Part shown: positions 53,541 through 62,770 of the stretch, one piece after another
How the letters are laid out: every line of letters begins with the position of its first letter
Position numbering within the stretch: position 1 is the first letter of the stretch
Origin: Bradyrhizobium sp. URHD0069
GTDB taxonomy: Bacteria > Pseudomonadota > Alphaproteobacteria > Rhizobiales > Xanthobacteraceae
Assembly (NCBI RefSeq): GCF_000701345.1
Contig: NZ_JNIJ01000034.1
Location: 17,408 to 81,407 of the forward strand
Length of the DNA: 64,000 nt
Reading direction: 5' to 3'
The notes under the pieces: generated by a model
The model's database searches: none
Told to the model about the DNA's origin: nothing
What the model saw: the letters and a program-made list of their open reading frames with translations, nothing else
Position numbers and translations under genes: made by a program

Positions 53541-53866
53541 GCAAATTCCTCGATGGTTGGCATCGGACGCAAAAGGGGGCCGAGCAAGCAGGTTACAGGG
53601 AGTTAATGCATTCGCATGAAAACCCCAATCGACAGCCACCGGGAAAAACCCTCTGCAGGGCAGCCTTGCAAATCAGCACGGGCAGCTTTGACGATTTAAC
53701 CGTCGATGCATCTAGCGAAGTCCCACGCGGCATGTTATATTTGATTTGCTCATTATGAGGATAATTAAACGTCCTCGATGTGCGCCGAACCTTCCTCGCT
53801 GCGGCTTGGGTCGGCTCGACTACGCAGCAAAAAGTGCCGGCCCTTTGCGGCCGGATTTCTCAAACC

Positions 53867-53895
53867 CTATATATGCTCACATCGAGTATATATGG
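53867..53895. promoter_or_regulatory. Inverted repeat upstream of nadA, putative NadQ operator
   Basis: The half-sites CTATATATGCTC and GAGTATATATGG are inverted, matching at 10 of 12 positions around a 5-base spacer. The element ends 19 bases before the nadA start and stands out as AT-rich in a GC-rich genome. It is a good candidate binding site for NadQ (44403-45380). This is inference; I did not compare with a verified motif. Confidence 0.6.
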
Positions 53896-53913
53896 TTTCC
53901 AAGGGAGGCAGTC

Positions 53914-55023
53914 ATGCCGATCGCTGGAATCTACGGTCCCGAAGATTTCGCAAATCCCATCAGCCGGCATACCGTCGCCCCAACGCGCAGCATTACCCCC
54001 GCCGAGCGCGCGCGTGCGCTGCCAATGCCGTCGCTGGAGTGGACTCCGGAGGTCGAACGCGCGACCGCGCATCTCTATGGGCGGGTCAGGAACGTGATCT
54101 CACCGGTGGAATGGCCATTCATGGCGCCATACATCAAGGCGATCAACGAACTAAAGAAAACACGTGACGCGGTCATTTTGGCGCACAATTATCAAACCCC
54201 GGAGATCTTCCATTGCGTCGCCGACATCGGCGGTGACTCGCTGCAGCTCGCGATCGAAGCCACCAAGGTGAAGTCCAACGTCATCATACAGTGCGGCGTG
54301 CACTTCATGGCGGAGACGTCGAAAATCCTCAATCCGCAGAAGACAGTACTGATCCCGGATTCACGCGCCGGCTGCTCGCTGGCATCGAGCATCACCGGCG
54401 CGGATGTGCGGCTATTGCGCGAGCGCTTTCCCGGCGTGCCGGTCGTGGCCTATGTCAACACGTCGGCCGACGTGAAGGCGGAGGTCGATATCTGCTGCAC
54501 CTCGTCCAACGCGGTGCAGGTGGTCGAGAGCCTCAATGCGCCGACGGTGATCTTTCTGCCGGACCAGTATCTGGCAAAATACGTGGCTTCAAAGACCGAG
54601 GTGAAGATCATCGCCTGGAAAGGTGCCTGCGAAGTGCACGAGCGTTTCACCGGCGACGAACTGCGAAGCTTTCGCGAGGCCGATCCGTCGGTGCAGATCA
54701 TCGCTCATCCCGAATGTCCGCCCGACGTTTTGGCTGAAGCCGATTTCACCGGTTCGACCGCGCACATGATCAACTGGGTGCGCAACAAACATCCCAAGCG
54801 GGTGGTGATGATCACCGAATGCTCGATGGCCGACAACGTGCAGGCCGAACTGCCGGATGTCGAAATGGTGCGGCCGTGCAATCTGTGTCCGCACATGAAG
54901 CGGATCACGCTGCCCAAGATCCTGGACAGCCTGGTTTACCTGCGTGAGGAAGTCTCCATCGATCCCTTGATTGCCGAAAAGGCACGTCGTTCGGTCGAGC
55001 GAATGATCAATCTGAAGAACTGA
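53914..55023 (+). CDS. nadA: Quinolinate synthase A
   Basis: NadA (369 aa) condenses iminoaspartate with dihydroxyacetone phosphate to quinolinate and needs a [4Fe-4S] cluster. Conserved parts are ILAHNYQTPEIFHCVADIGG, CSLASSITGADV, the cluster region around VDICCTSSNA, HPECPPDVLAEADFTGSTAH and the CNLCPHMKRITL motif. The start at 53914 has an AGGGAGG ribosome-binding site; the frame continues upstream through the putative operator and is not coding there. The nadB and nadC genes follow on the same strand. Confidence 0.97.
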   Translation: MPIAGIYGPEDFANPISRHTVAPTRSITPAERARALPMPSLEWTPEVERATAHLYGRVRNVISPVEWPFMAPYIKAINELKKTRDAVILAHNYQTPEIFHCVADIGGDSLQLAIEATKVKSNVIIQCGVHFMAETSKILNPQKTVLIPDSRAGCSLASSITGADVRLLRERFPGVPVVAYVNTSADVKAEVDICCTSSNAVQVVESLNAPTVIFLPDQYLAKYVASKTEVKIIAWKGACEVHERFTGDELRSFREADPSVQIIAHPECPPDVLAEADFTGSTAHMINWVRNKHPKRVVMITECSMADNVQAELPDVEMVRPCNLCPHMKRITLPKILDSLVYLREEVSIDPLIAEKARRSVERMINLKN

Positions 55024-55031
55024 GATCAGTT

Positions 55032-55147
55032 GTCGTCCCCGCGAACGCGGGGACCTATGGCCAACGCTGCCGATGTGTGGAAGCGACTACAAGCAACCGA
55101 CACAACTAACGGCACGGCGTATGGGTCCCGTCGTTCGCCGGGACGAC
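55032..55147. repeat. Dispersed repeat, GTCGTCCCCGCG type
   Basis: The left arm has GTCGTCCCCGCGAACGCGG and the right ATGGGTCCCGTCGTTCGCCG, an imperfect inverted pair with internal palindromes. It occupies almost the whole nadA-nadB gap. A more perfect relative lies at 63592-63709. Confidence 0.75.
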
Positions 55148-55163
55148 GAACAGGGGAGCGGAA

Positions 55164-56771
55164 ATGTCAATCCAAAATGATGACCTCACCCGCAACACCG
55201 ACGACGTCGTCATCGTCGGCGGCGGTCTCGCCGGACTGTTCTGCGCGCTGAAACTGGCGCCGCGTCCGGTCACCGTGATTTCAGCGGCGGCGCTGGGCCA
55301 AGGCGCGTCGACGGCGTGGGCGCAAGGCGGCATCGCCGCCGCGGTCGCCGAAGGTGACAGCGCGGAGGCCCATGCCGCCGATACCATCGCTGTCGGTGCG
55401 GGTCTGGTCGATGAGACGGTGGCGCTGGGACTGGCGCGCGAAGCCGGCGCACGCATCCACGATCTGCTGCATTATGGCGTCCCGTTCGATCGCGACCTCG
55501 AAGGCAAGCTTGCAGTCGGCCGCGAAGCCGCGCATTCCGCGCGACGTATCGTACACGTGCGCGGCGACATGGCCGGCAAGGCGATCATATCAGCGCTGAT
55601 CGAAGCCGTGCGCAGAACGCCGTCGATCCAGGTGATCGAAGGCTACATCGCCGAGGCGCTGTTGACCGAGCATGACGCGGTCGCCGGACTGCAATTGCGC
55701 AGAGTGGGCGATACGACCGCCAAGCCTGTAACCATCGCGTCGCGCGCAGTGGTGCTGGCGACCGGCGGCATCGGGCATCTCTATGCCGTGACGACAAATC
55801 CGGCTGAGGCGAGCGGGCTCGGGCTTGCGATCGCCGCGCGCGCCGGAGCCGTGATCGCCGATCCGGAATTCGTGCAGTTTCACCCGACGGCTATCATGGT
55901 CGGCCGCGATCCGGCGCCGCTCGCAACCGAAGCCCTGCGCGGCGAAGGCGCCACACTGACTAACGACAAGGGCGAACGCTTCATGCAGGCGCGGCATCCG
56001 CTGGCCGAGCTTGCGCCGCGCGACGTCGTAGCGCGAGGCGTGTTCGCGGAAATAGCGGCGGGTCACGGCGTGTTCCTTGACGCGCGAGAGGCGCTCGGCG
56101 TGCATTTCGCCGAAAGGTTTCCGACCGTCTATGCGAGCTGCATGGCCGCCGGCATCGACCCGGTGAAGCAGCCGATCCCGGTGGCGCCGGCTGCGCACTA
56201 TCACATGGGCGGCATATCGGTGGATGCTCATGGCCGCACCTCGTTGAAGGGCCTGTGGGCCGGCGGCGAAGTGTCTTGCACCGGCGCACACGGCGCCAAC
56301 CGGCTGGCGTCCAATTCCCTGCTCGAAGCCGTGGTTTACGCCGCACGTATCGCAGAAGATATCGGCGGCATGCCGATCGGCGCGCCGGCCCGCTTGCCGG
56401 CGGCGCCGATCATCCCGCGAAATTGCGCAATGCCGGCTATTGCCGAAGCAAATCTGCGAGTCATGATGGCCTCGCATGTTGGCGTGATCCGCGATGCAGA
56501 GCGGCTGGCGGAGGCCGTGCGGTCGTTCGCGGCGATCGAGCGGGATACCGGCAACATCGCGTTGCGCAATATGGCCACCACGGCGCTGTTGGTGGCGGCC
56601 TCGGCGTGGACGCGGCGCGAAAGCCGCGGTGCGCATTACCGCACCGATTATCCAATCGAAAGATCGGCGCTGGCTCATCGCACCATGACGACACTGGCGG
56701 CGGCGCGGGAGATCGCGGCGTCGCTGTATGAGCCTGCTGCGGCGCGAACCGCGCAGCCGATCATCGCCTGA
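55164..56771 (+). CDS. nadB: L-aspartate oxidase
   Basis: NadB (535 aa) oxidises L-aspartate to iminoaspartate with FAD, feeding NadA. The FAD motif VVIVGGGLAGLFCALKLAP lies near residue 12 (ADP-binding), followed by STAWAQGGIAAAVAEGDSAE, RRIVHVRGDMAGKAI, FHPTAIMV, RGVFAEIAAGHGVFLDA and HMGGISVDAHGRTSLKGLW, typical of the succinate dehydrogenase/fumarate reductase flavoprotein family. GGGGAG precedes the ATG at 55164. The nadA gene lies 140 bases upstream, with a palindromic repeat between them. Confidence 0.97.
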   Translation: MSIQNDDLTRNTDDVVIVGGGLAGLFCALKLAPRPVTVISAAALGQGASTAWAQGGIAAAVAEGDSAEAHAADTIAVGAGLVDETVALGLAREAGARIHDLLHYGVPFDRDLEGKLAVGREAAHSARRIVHVRGDMAGKAIISALIEAVRRTPSIQVIEGYIAEALLTEHDAVAGLQLRRVGDTTAKPVTIASRAVVLATGGIGHLYAVTTNPAEASGLGLAIAARAGAVIADPEFVQFHPTAIMVGRDPAPLATEALRGEGATLTNDKGERFMQARHPLAELAPRDVVARGVFAEIAAGHGVFLDAREALGVHFAERFPTVYASCMAAGIDPVKQPIPVAPAAHYHMGGISVDAHGRTSLKGLWAGGEVSCTGAHGANRLASNSLLEAVVYAARIAEDIGGMPIGAPARLPAAPIIPRNCAMPAIAEANLRVMMASHVGVIRDAERLAEAVRSFAAIERDTGNIALRNMATTALLVAASAWTRRESRGAHYRTDYPIERSALAHRTMTTLAAAREIAASLYEPAAARTAQPIIA

Positions 56772-56786
56772 CGGGAAATACGCATC

Positions 56787-57665
56787 ATGACAACGCCTGC
56801 CTCGCTACTCAATTCCGAAGCATTCCTGTCGCCGCTTGCCATTGACGAAGCTGTGCAGCGCGCGCTGGACGAAGATCTCGGCCGCGCCGGCGACATCACC
56901 TCGATCGCTACTATTCCGGAAAAAACACAGGCCCACGCTATCATGATCGCGCGGCAGGCCGGGGTGATCGCCGGCCTGCCGCTGGCGGTTGCGACCTTTC
57001 AGAAACTGTCGGGCGACATCAACATCCAGGCGCATTTTCGCGATGGCGGGGCGGTCGCGGCAGGCCTGCACGTGCTGACGATATCCGGCCCGGCACGGGC
57101 CGTGCTGGCCGGCGAGCGTACCGCGTTGAATTTCGTCGGCCGGTTGTCCGGCATCGCCACGCTCACCGCCGACTATGTGCGCCACACCGCCGGCACCAAG
57201 CTGCGCATCTGCTGCACCCGCAAGACCACGCCGGGCCTGCGCGCGCTCGAGAAATACGCCGTGCGCTGCGGCGGCGGCTTCAATCATCGCTTCGGCCTCG
57301 ACGATGCGATCCTCATCAAAGACAACCACATCGCCGTCGCCGGAGGTATCACGCCGGTGCTGAAGCGCGCACGGGCCCATGCCGGGCATCTCGTCAGGAT
57401 CGAGATCGAGGTCGACAGCTTGAACCAACTGCGCGAGGTGCTTGACACCGGTCTCGCCGACGTTGTGCTGCTGGATAATATGGACATCGCCGGTCTGGCC
57501 GAGGCCGTGAAGCTGGCAAAGGGACGCGTGGTGCTGGAGGCGTCCGGCGGCGTCGCGCAAAATTCGATTGCGAAGATCGCCGCGACCGGCGTCGACTACG
57601 CTTCATGCGGCGCGCTCACGCACTCCGCTCCGAATTTCGATGTCGCCCTCGACATCGACGCGTGA
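56787..57665 (+). CDS. nadC: Nicotinate-nucleotide pyrophosphorylase (carboxylating)
   Basis: NadC (292 aa) converts quinolinate and phosphoribosyl pyrophosphate to nicotinate mononucleotide with loss of CO2. Conserved elements are LDEDLGRAGDITSIATIPE, ERTALNFVGRLSGIATLTA, CTRKTTPGLRALEKYAVRCG, HRFGLDDAILIKDNHIAVAG and VLLDNMDIAGL. It starts 15 bases after nadB and completes the nadABC pathway cassette. NadQ is the likely regulator. Confidence 0.97.
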   Translation: MTTPASLLNSEAFLSPLAIDEAVQRALDEDLGRAGDITSIATIPEKTQAHAIMIARQAGVIAGLPLAVATFQKLSGDINIQAHFRDGGAVAAGLHVLTISGPARAVLAGERTALNFVGRLSGIATLTADYVRHTAGTKLRICCTRKTTPGLRALEKYAVRCGGGFNHRFGLDDAILIKDNHIAVAGGITPVLKRARAHAGHLVRIEIEVDSLNQLREVLDTGLADVVLLDNMDIAGLAEAVKLAKGRVVLEASGGVAQNSIAKIAATGVDYASCGALTHSAPNFDVALDIDA

Positions 57666-57716
57666 ACGGGAAATCCGTCATCCCTCCCGCGTAAGGGCTT
57701 CGGGCGTCGCTTCGAT

Positions 57717-59177
57717 CTAACGCCGGACGGTTGCATCCGACAGCTCGGCCGAACTACGCGCGGCTTCCGCGAGCTTTGCCGAAATTGCCGCGGTCTCTGC
57801 CGGCGTTCCCCAGCTCGGCGCCTCGCTGCCGTCGCCCCATGCCCGCGGCCGGTAGAAGGTATGCACGCCGAACTTGTACGTCTTCTTCATTTCGTGGACC
57901 CAGGACGGGCGCACCCAATAGGCGTGATAATGCGTCGACTTGGCAACTTCGGGCAACCAGAGCTGGCCGTCGAGCATCGCCTTCGCGATCTTTTTGGCGC
58001 GGTCCCACATGTCGGGTTCGCGCACGACGTCGGCATTGTTGTCGCAAGCGAAGGTGAACTGGCAGGCGAGATGGCGGTGCTTGTTCTGATAGACCACGCC
58101 GCACACCGTGTCCGGATAGAAGCCGGAAAATGCGCGGTTCAACACCACCTGCGCCACGGCGATCTGGCCGCGCACAGCCTCGCCGCGGGCTTCGAAATAG
58201 ACGGCGTCGGCGAGGCATTTCTCCGATTTGGCCCGCGACTTTTCATCGAACAGGCCGAGGCGCTCGGCCGGCGTCTTGGCGCGTTGATTGTCGGCGTTGA
58301 CTTCCCCCTTGGCGGCGATGCTCTCACCGGCTGGGGACGGCTCGTGCGCGGCTGGCGGCAGCGATGCGATCACCTTCATGTCCGGATCGGGGAGCGCGCC
58401 CGGCACTACGATCAGCGGTTCTTCGCCGGGCCGCCAGCGTTCCATGCTCTCCACGGAGCCGCCGAGCGACGAGCTTCCGAAAAACAACCTCGCGGTCTTG
58501 ACCGAGAATCCATTGCGTGACGGGGCGGGCTCAAGCTCGATGGCAGCGGCGTCGGGTGCGCTCTTCAAATCGTCGAGCGGCTGGGATTCGAGCGACATCG
58601 ACACATCGTATTGAGCAAGCGGCGGAGCGCTCAACGCCTCCTGCAGTTCCGGATCGAGCGGCGTGCGCTCCACGAGGGGCGCGGCGTCGGCGGTTTTCGC
58701 GCCAGCCACTGAGGCATTGGAGGTCGCCGGGTCCTCATTAGAGGGCGCGGCATTGGCCGGCGCCGGGGGCTCGGGCGGGATGACGACCAGGCGATCGCCC
58801 TTCAAAATGCGATCGACCTTGGGGAAGTCGGCCGCCTGATAACGCGGCGGCGCCTGCATAATCGGATTGCGTGTCACCGCGCCGGTAATGTCGATGCCCT
58901 GGTTGTCGAGCCTCGCCAGCCGAAGGGTCGCGGTCTGCGGCGTGGCGGTTCCGATCGGACGGCCAAAACTGTAGGTGGCGACCTGGATGGTGCTGGCGGC
59001 GGAGAATACCCGTTTCTGCCAGCGCTCGGCGACGCCGGGCTGCCGGGCCAGCAGTGACGCGATATCCTGATATCCGATCTCTGCCGGCATCAATGCGAAG
59101 ATGCAGAGACCAAGACCGAAGGACGCGAAGCGCGCACCCTTCGGCCGGTTACGCATGACTAACATCGATACGCTCAC
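57717..59177 (-). CDS. SleB-like cell wall hydrolase
   Basis: This 486-residue exported enzyme has one N-terminal membrane segment (about 17-35), a long Pro/Ala/Glu-rich linker, and a C-terminal Hydrolase_2 (SleB) domain at about 325-455. The catalytic glutamate is in DAVYFEARGEAVRGQIAVAQ; VYQNKHRHLACQFTFACD, THYHAYWVRPSWV and GVHTFYRPRAW follow. It should cleave peptidoglycan between the glycan units (lytic transglycosylase-like). The start could be the GTG at 59177 or ATGs at 59165 or 59156. It is convergent with nadC. Confidence 0.88.
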   Translation of the reverse strand: MSVSMLVMRNRPKGARFASFGLGLCIFALMPAEIGYQDIASLLARQPGVAERWQKRVFSAASTIQVATYSFGRPIGTATPQTATLRLARLDNQGIDITGAVTRNPIMQAPPRYQAADFPKVDRILKGDRLVVIPPEPPAPANAAPSNEDPATSNASVAGAKTADAAPLVERTPLDPELQEALSAPPLAQYDVSMSLESQPLDDLKSAPDAAAIELEPAPSRNGFSVKTARLFFGSSSLGGSVESMERWRPGEEPLIVVPGALPDPDMKVIASLPPAAHEPSPAGESIAAKGEVNADNQRAKTPAERLGLFDEKSRAKSEKCLADAVYFEARGEAVRGQIAVAQVVLNRAFSGFYPDTVCGVVYQNKHRHLACQFTFACDNNADVVREPDMWDRAKKIAKAMLDGQLWLPEVAKSTHYHAYWVRPSWVHEMKKTYKFGVHTFYRPRAWGDGSEAPSWGTPAETAAISAKLAEAARSSAELSDATVRR

Positions 59178-59480
59178 GCAACGCTACAGACACGCGATCG
59201 AACCCAGTACATCCGTGCAATTCGATCCTTTTTGTTAGTATCGAATTTAGGTTGCGAGGGAGTTAATCGGCGTTGCAGGCGCGATACATGCAAGAAATCG
59301 CTATCGTTTGTGCCGGTCACATCGAAAAGCTTGGTAAACAGCCACTCGAATAAAGTGGTAAACATCCGGTCAACGAAAATGATGAAGAAAATTCTTGCAA
59401 AGGGCCCGCCCGCTTTACCGGCTCCCACAATGGCGTCCGATGGGCATGCGTCAGAGGACAGCGGCGTCTTGGTATTTCCC
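59178..59480. other. Intergenic region before ppdK 3' end
   Basis: This stretch is AT-richer than average and likely includes the SleB-like gene promoter. TGGTAAACA is repeated at 59332-59340 and 59357-59365. Open frames on the minus strand have no support. No repeat of the Bradyrhizobium type is present in this part. Confidence 0.4.
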
Positions 59481-59604
59481 CGTCATTGCGAGCCAACGGG
59501 TCGCGCGAATGCGCGCCCGATGACAGGCTCCGCGAAGCAATCGATACTGCCAGCGAAGGAGGCAGACTGGACCGCTTCGCCGCTTTCGTTCCTCGCAATG
59601 ACGG
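59481..59604. repeat. Dispersed repeat, CGTCATTGCGAG / CTCGCAATGACG type
   Basis: Inverted ends CGTCATTGCGAG and CTCGCAATGACG bound this element, which contains GCGAAGCAATCGATACTGCC. It carries module copy D. It is the same family as the elements at 39975-40111 and 63787-63872. Confidence 0.8.
59493..59532 (+). repeat. 40-bp nested module, copy D
   Basis: It begins CCAACGGGTCGCGCG and ends GATGACAGGCTCCG. It is inserted exactly between GCGAG and CGAAGCAATC of the host repeat. It has GCGC-GAAT-GCGC as the central stem-loop. Confidence 0.75.
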
Positions 59605-59626
59605 CAGCTACATTACCCGGTCAGCC

Positions 59627-62500
59627 TCACGCCTGACTGGCGACGGTCTTGCCGAGCGCGGCCTGCGCCGCGGCGAGCCGGGCGATCGGCACGCGGTAGG
59701 GCGAGCATGAGACGTAGTCCAATCCGATCTCGTGGCAGAACGCGACGGAAGCGGGATCGCCGCCATGCTCGCCGCAGATCCCGACCTTGATATTCGGGCG
59801 GGTCTTGCGTCCCCGCGCGACACCAATCTTGACCAATTCGCCGACGCCGTCGCGATCGACCGAGATGAACGGATCGATCTCCAGGATTCCCTTCGCGATA
59901 TAGGTGCCGAGGAATCCGGCGGCGTCATCGCGGCTGATGCCGTAGGTCGTCTGCGTCAGATCGTTGGTGCCGAACGAAAAGAACTCGGCCGTCTTGGCGA
60001 TATCGCCGGCCATCAGGCAGGCGCGCGGCAGTTCGATCATGGTGCCGACCTGATAGCTCAGCTTGGTTCCGGTCTCCTTCATCACCGACTGCGCCGTGGC
60101 GTCGATCCGCGCCTTGACCAGATCGAACTCGGCCTTGGTCGCGATCAACGGCACCATCACCTCTAGTCCGACGGCCTTGCCGGTACGTTTTCCGGCCTCC
60201 ACCGCGGCTTCAAAGATCGCGCGCGACTGCATCTCGGCGATCTCAGGATAGGCGATGGCGAGGCGGCAGCCTCGGAAGCCCAGCATCGGATTGAATTCCG
60301 CGAGATCGCGGGCGCGATCGGCAAGCCGCCGCGGATCGGTATTCATCGCGCGGGCGACTTCCTCGATTTCGGCCTGGGTGTGCGGCAGGAACTCGTGCAA
60401 CGGCGGATCGAGCAGCCGGATCGTCACCGGCAGCCCCTTCATGATCTCGAACAGCTCGACAAAATCCGCCCGCTGCATCGGCAACAGCTTCGACAGCGCG
60501 GCGCGGCGCGCCTGTTCGTCTTCGGCGAGAATCATCTCGCGCACGGTGCGGATTCGGGTTTCCTCGAAGAACATATGTTCGGTGCGGCAAAGCCCGATGC
60601 CCTCACCGCCGAATTTAACGGCGCTGCGTGCGTCCTCCGGCGTATCGGCGTTGGCGCGAACGCCGAGCTTGCGCACCTGATCGGCCCAGCCCATCAGCGT
60701 GCCGAACTCGCCCGACAGTTCCGGCTCGATCATCGGCATCCGCCCGGCCAGCACCTGGCCCAGCGAGCCGTCGATGGTGATGACGTCGCCGGTCTTGAAG
60801 GTGCGGGAGCCGATGCTCATGGTGCCGCGGCCGTAATCGACGCGGATGGTGCCGCAGCCGGAGACACAAGGCTTGCCCATGCCGCGCGCGACCACCGCGG
60901 CGTGCGAAGTCATGCCGCCACGGGTGGTCAGGATGCCTTCGGCGGCGTGCATGCCGTGAATGTCTTCGGGGCTGGTCTCGATCCGCACCAGAATGACCTT
61001 GCGGCCATCGGCCTGCAGTTTCGCAGCTTCATCGGACGAGAACACGATTTCGCCGGCGGCAGCGCCGGGCGATGCCGGCAGACCGGTCGCAATGACATCG
61101 CGCTTCGCGGCGGGATCGATGGTCGGATGCAGCAATTGATCGAGCGAGGCGGGATCGATCCGCGACACCGCGTCCTTCTTGCTGATCAGACCTTCGTTGG
61201 CGAGTTCGACGGCGATGCGAAGCGCTGCTTTGGCGGTGCGCTTGCCGCCGCGGGTCTGCAACATCCACAGCTTGCCCTGCTCCACCGTGAATTCCATGTC
61301 CTGCATGTCGCGGTAATGCTTTTCGAGCAGCGTGTAGATCCGCGTCAGCTCCTTGAACGCCTCGGGCATCGCGATTTCCATCGATGCCTTGTCGGAGCCG
61401 GATTCCTTGCGCGCATATTCGGTGATGTCCTGCGGCGTGCGAATGCCCGCCACCACGTCTTCGCCCTGCGCATTGATGAGGAATTCGCCGTAGAGCCTGC
61501 TCTCGCCCGTCGAGGGATTGCGCGTGAATGCAACTCCGGTCGCCGACGTCTCGCCCATATTGCCGAACACCATCGCCTGCACGTTGACCGCGGTGCCCCA
61601 GGATTCCGGAATGTCGTGCAGCCGCCGGTAAGTCACCGCGCGCGCATTCATCCAGGATGAAAACACCGCCCCAATCGCGCCCCACAATTGCGCATGTGGA
61701 TCCTGCGGGAATTCCTTGCCGGTCTCGCGCGCCACCGCTTCCTTGTAGCGGCCCACCACATCGATCCAGTCGTCGCCGGTCAGGTCGGTGTCGAGCGTAT
61801 AGCCCTGGCTGTCCTTGAAGGTATCGAGGATATCCTCGAAGTGATGATGCTCGAAGTCGAGCACCACGTCGGAGTACATCGTGATGAAGCGACGGTAGCT
61901 GTCATAGGCGAAGCGGCGATCGCCGGACATTTCGGCCAGCGCTTCGACCGTCTTGTCGTTTAGACCGAGATTGAGCACGGTATCCATCATGCCCGGCATC
62001 GAGGCACGGCCACCGGAACGCACCGAAACCAGCAGCGGATTCTTCGGATCGCCGAACGTCTTGCCGGTTAGCTTGCCGACATAGTCCAGCGCCTTTTCGA
62101 CCTGCCCCTTCAATTCCTTCGGATAGGTTTTCTCGTGCGCGTAAAAATAGGTGCAGACCGAAGTCGGGATCGTGAAGCCGGGGGGCACCGGCAGTCCGAG
62201 ATTGGCCATTTCGGCAAGATTGGCGCCCTTGCCGCCAAGCAAATCGCGCAACCCTGCTTTGCCCTCAGCTTTGCCGTCGCCGAAGCTGTACACCCATTTG
62301 CCGGATTTCGCGGTATCGGCGGCGGCCTTGTTTGCAGCAACTTTGCTGGCGGGCTTCGGCGCCGGTTTTGCCGCGCTCTTCTTCAGAGCCTTGTTCAGAC
62401 TCTTGCGGGCCGTGGCAGGTGGCGCGGCCTTGGTCCGGACCGAAAGGGATGGCTTTGATTTCGCTGCGATTTTCTTGGGCTTAGCGACGGCTTTGGCCAT
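59627..62500 (-). CDS. ppdK: Pyruvate, phosphate dikinase
   Basis: PpdK (957 aa) interconverts pyruvate, ATP and phosphate with phosphoenolpyruvate, AMP and pyrophosphate. The nucleotide-binding domain starts near residue 70 (VYSFGDGKAEG, LLGGKGANLAEMANLGLPVP). The phosphohistidine site is GGMTSHAAVVARGMGKPCVS, and the C-terminal TIM barrel has LCRTEHMFFEE and GICGEHGGDPASVAFCHEIG. The first 65 residues form a Lys/Ala/Pro-rich tail absent from classical PpdK. A smaller start around residue 68 would remove it but lacks a good ribosome site. Confidence 0.96.
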   Translation of the reverse strand: MAKAVAKPKKIAAKSKPSLSVRTKAAPPATARKSLNKALKKSAAKPAPKPASKVAANKAAADTAKSGKWVYSFGDGKAEGKAGLRDLLGGKGANLAEMANLGLPVPPGFTIPTSVCTYFYAHEKTYPKELKGQVEKALDYVGKLTGKTFGDPKNPLLVSVRSGGRASMPGMMDTVLNLGLNDKTVEALAEMSGDRRFAYDSYRRFITMYSDVVLDFEHHHFEDILDTFKDSQGYTLDTDLTGDDWIDVVGRYKEAVARETGKEFPQDPHAQLWGAIGAVFSSWMNARAVTYRRLHDIPESWGTAVNVQAMVFGNMGETSATGVAFTRNPSTGESRLYGEFLINAQGEDVVAGIRTPQDITEYARKESGSDKASMEIAMPEAFKELTRIYTLLEKHYRDMQDMEFTVEQGKLWMLQTRGGKRTAKAALRIAVELANEGLISKKDAVSRIDPASLDQLLHPTIDPAAKRDVIATGLPASPGAAAGEIVFSSDEAAKLQADGRKVILVRIETSPEDIHGMHAAEGILTTRGGMTSHAAVVARGMGKPCVSGCGTIRVDYGRGTMSIGSRTFKTGDVITIDGSLGQVLAGRMPMIEPELSGEFGTLMGWADQVRKLGVRANADTPEDARSAVKFGGEGIGLCRTEHMFFEETRIRTVREMILAEDEQARRAALSKLLPMQRADFVELFEIMKGLPVTIRLLDPPLHEFLPHTQAEIEEVARAMNTDPRRLADRARDLAEFNPMLGFRGCRLAIAYPEIAEMQSRAIFEAAVEAGKRTGKAVGLEVMVPLIATKAEFDLVKARIDATAQSVMKETGTKLSYQVGTMIELPRACLMAGDIAKTAEFFSFGTNDLTQTTYGISRDDAAGFLGTYIAKGILEIDPFISVDRDGVGELVKIGVARGRKTRPNIKVGICGEHGGDPASVAFCHEIGLDYVSCSPYRVPIARLAAAQAALGKTVASQA

Positions 62501-62592
62501 GACTGATCATCAATCCGCGAGAGGGGAGGAGGTGCGCGCCTTACACCACTTTGGACGGTTCCGCGCAAGGTGCGAACCCGCGCTTATGAGCG

Positions 62593-62748
62593 CTAGATAT
62601 GAAGCCACCGGAGCACACCAAGACCGATCAGGCCGATGCAAATCAGATAAATCGCGACCACCAGATTGAGGAGCCGCGGCATAATCAGAATGAGGATGCC
62701 CGCGATCAAGGCCACTATGGCAGGAATGTGGGCAGTGGTGATGGTCAT
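62593..62748 (-). CDS. DUF3096-like small membrane protein
   Basis: A 51-residue peptide begins MTITTAHIPAIVALIAG and ends VLRWLHI. Two hydrophobic segments flank a MPRLLNLVVAIYL turn. This matches the DUF3096 family, of unknown function. GGAGAG is 7 bases before the ATG at 62748. It is short enough to be missed by ordinary gene finders. It lies 93 bases upstream of ppdK on the same strand. Confidence 0.85.
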   Translation of the reverse strand: MTITTAHIPAIVALIAGILILIMPRLLNLVVAIYLICIGLIGLGVLRWLHI

Positions 62749-62770
62749 TGAAATCTCTCCGGAATGACGA

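Noticed and set aside
59174..59428. Minus-strand frame of 84 codons with a hydrophobic stretch
   Set aside because: It has no good start and no signature, and overlaps the likely promoter of the SleB-like gene.
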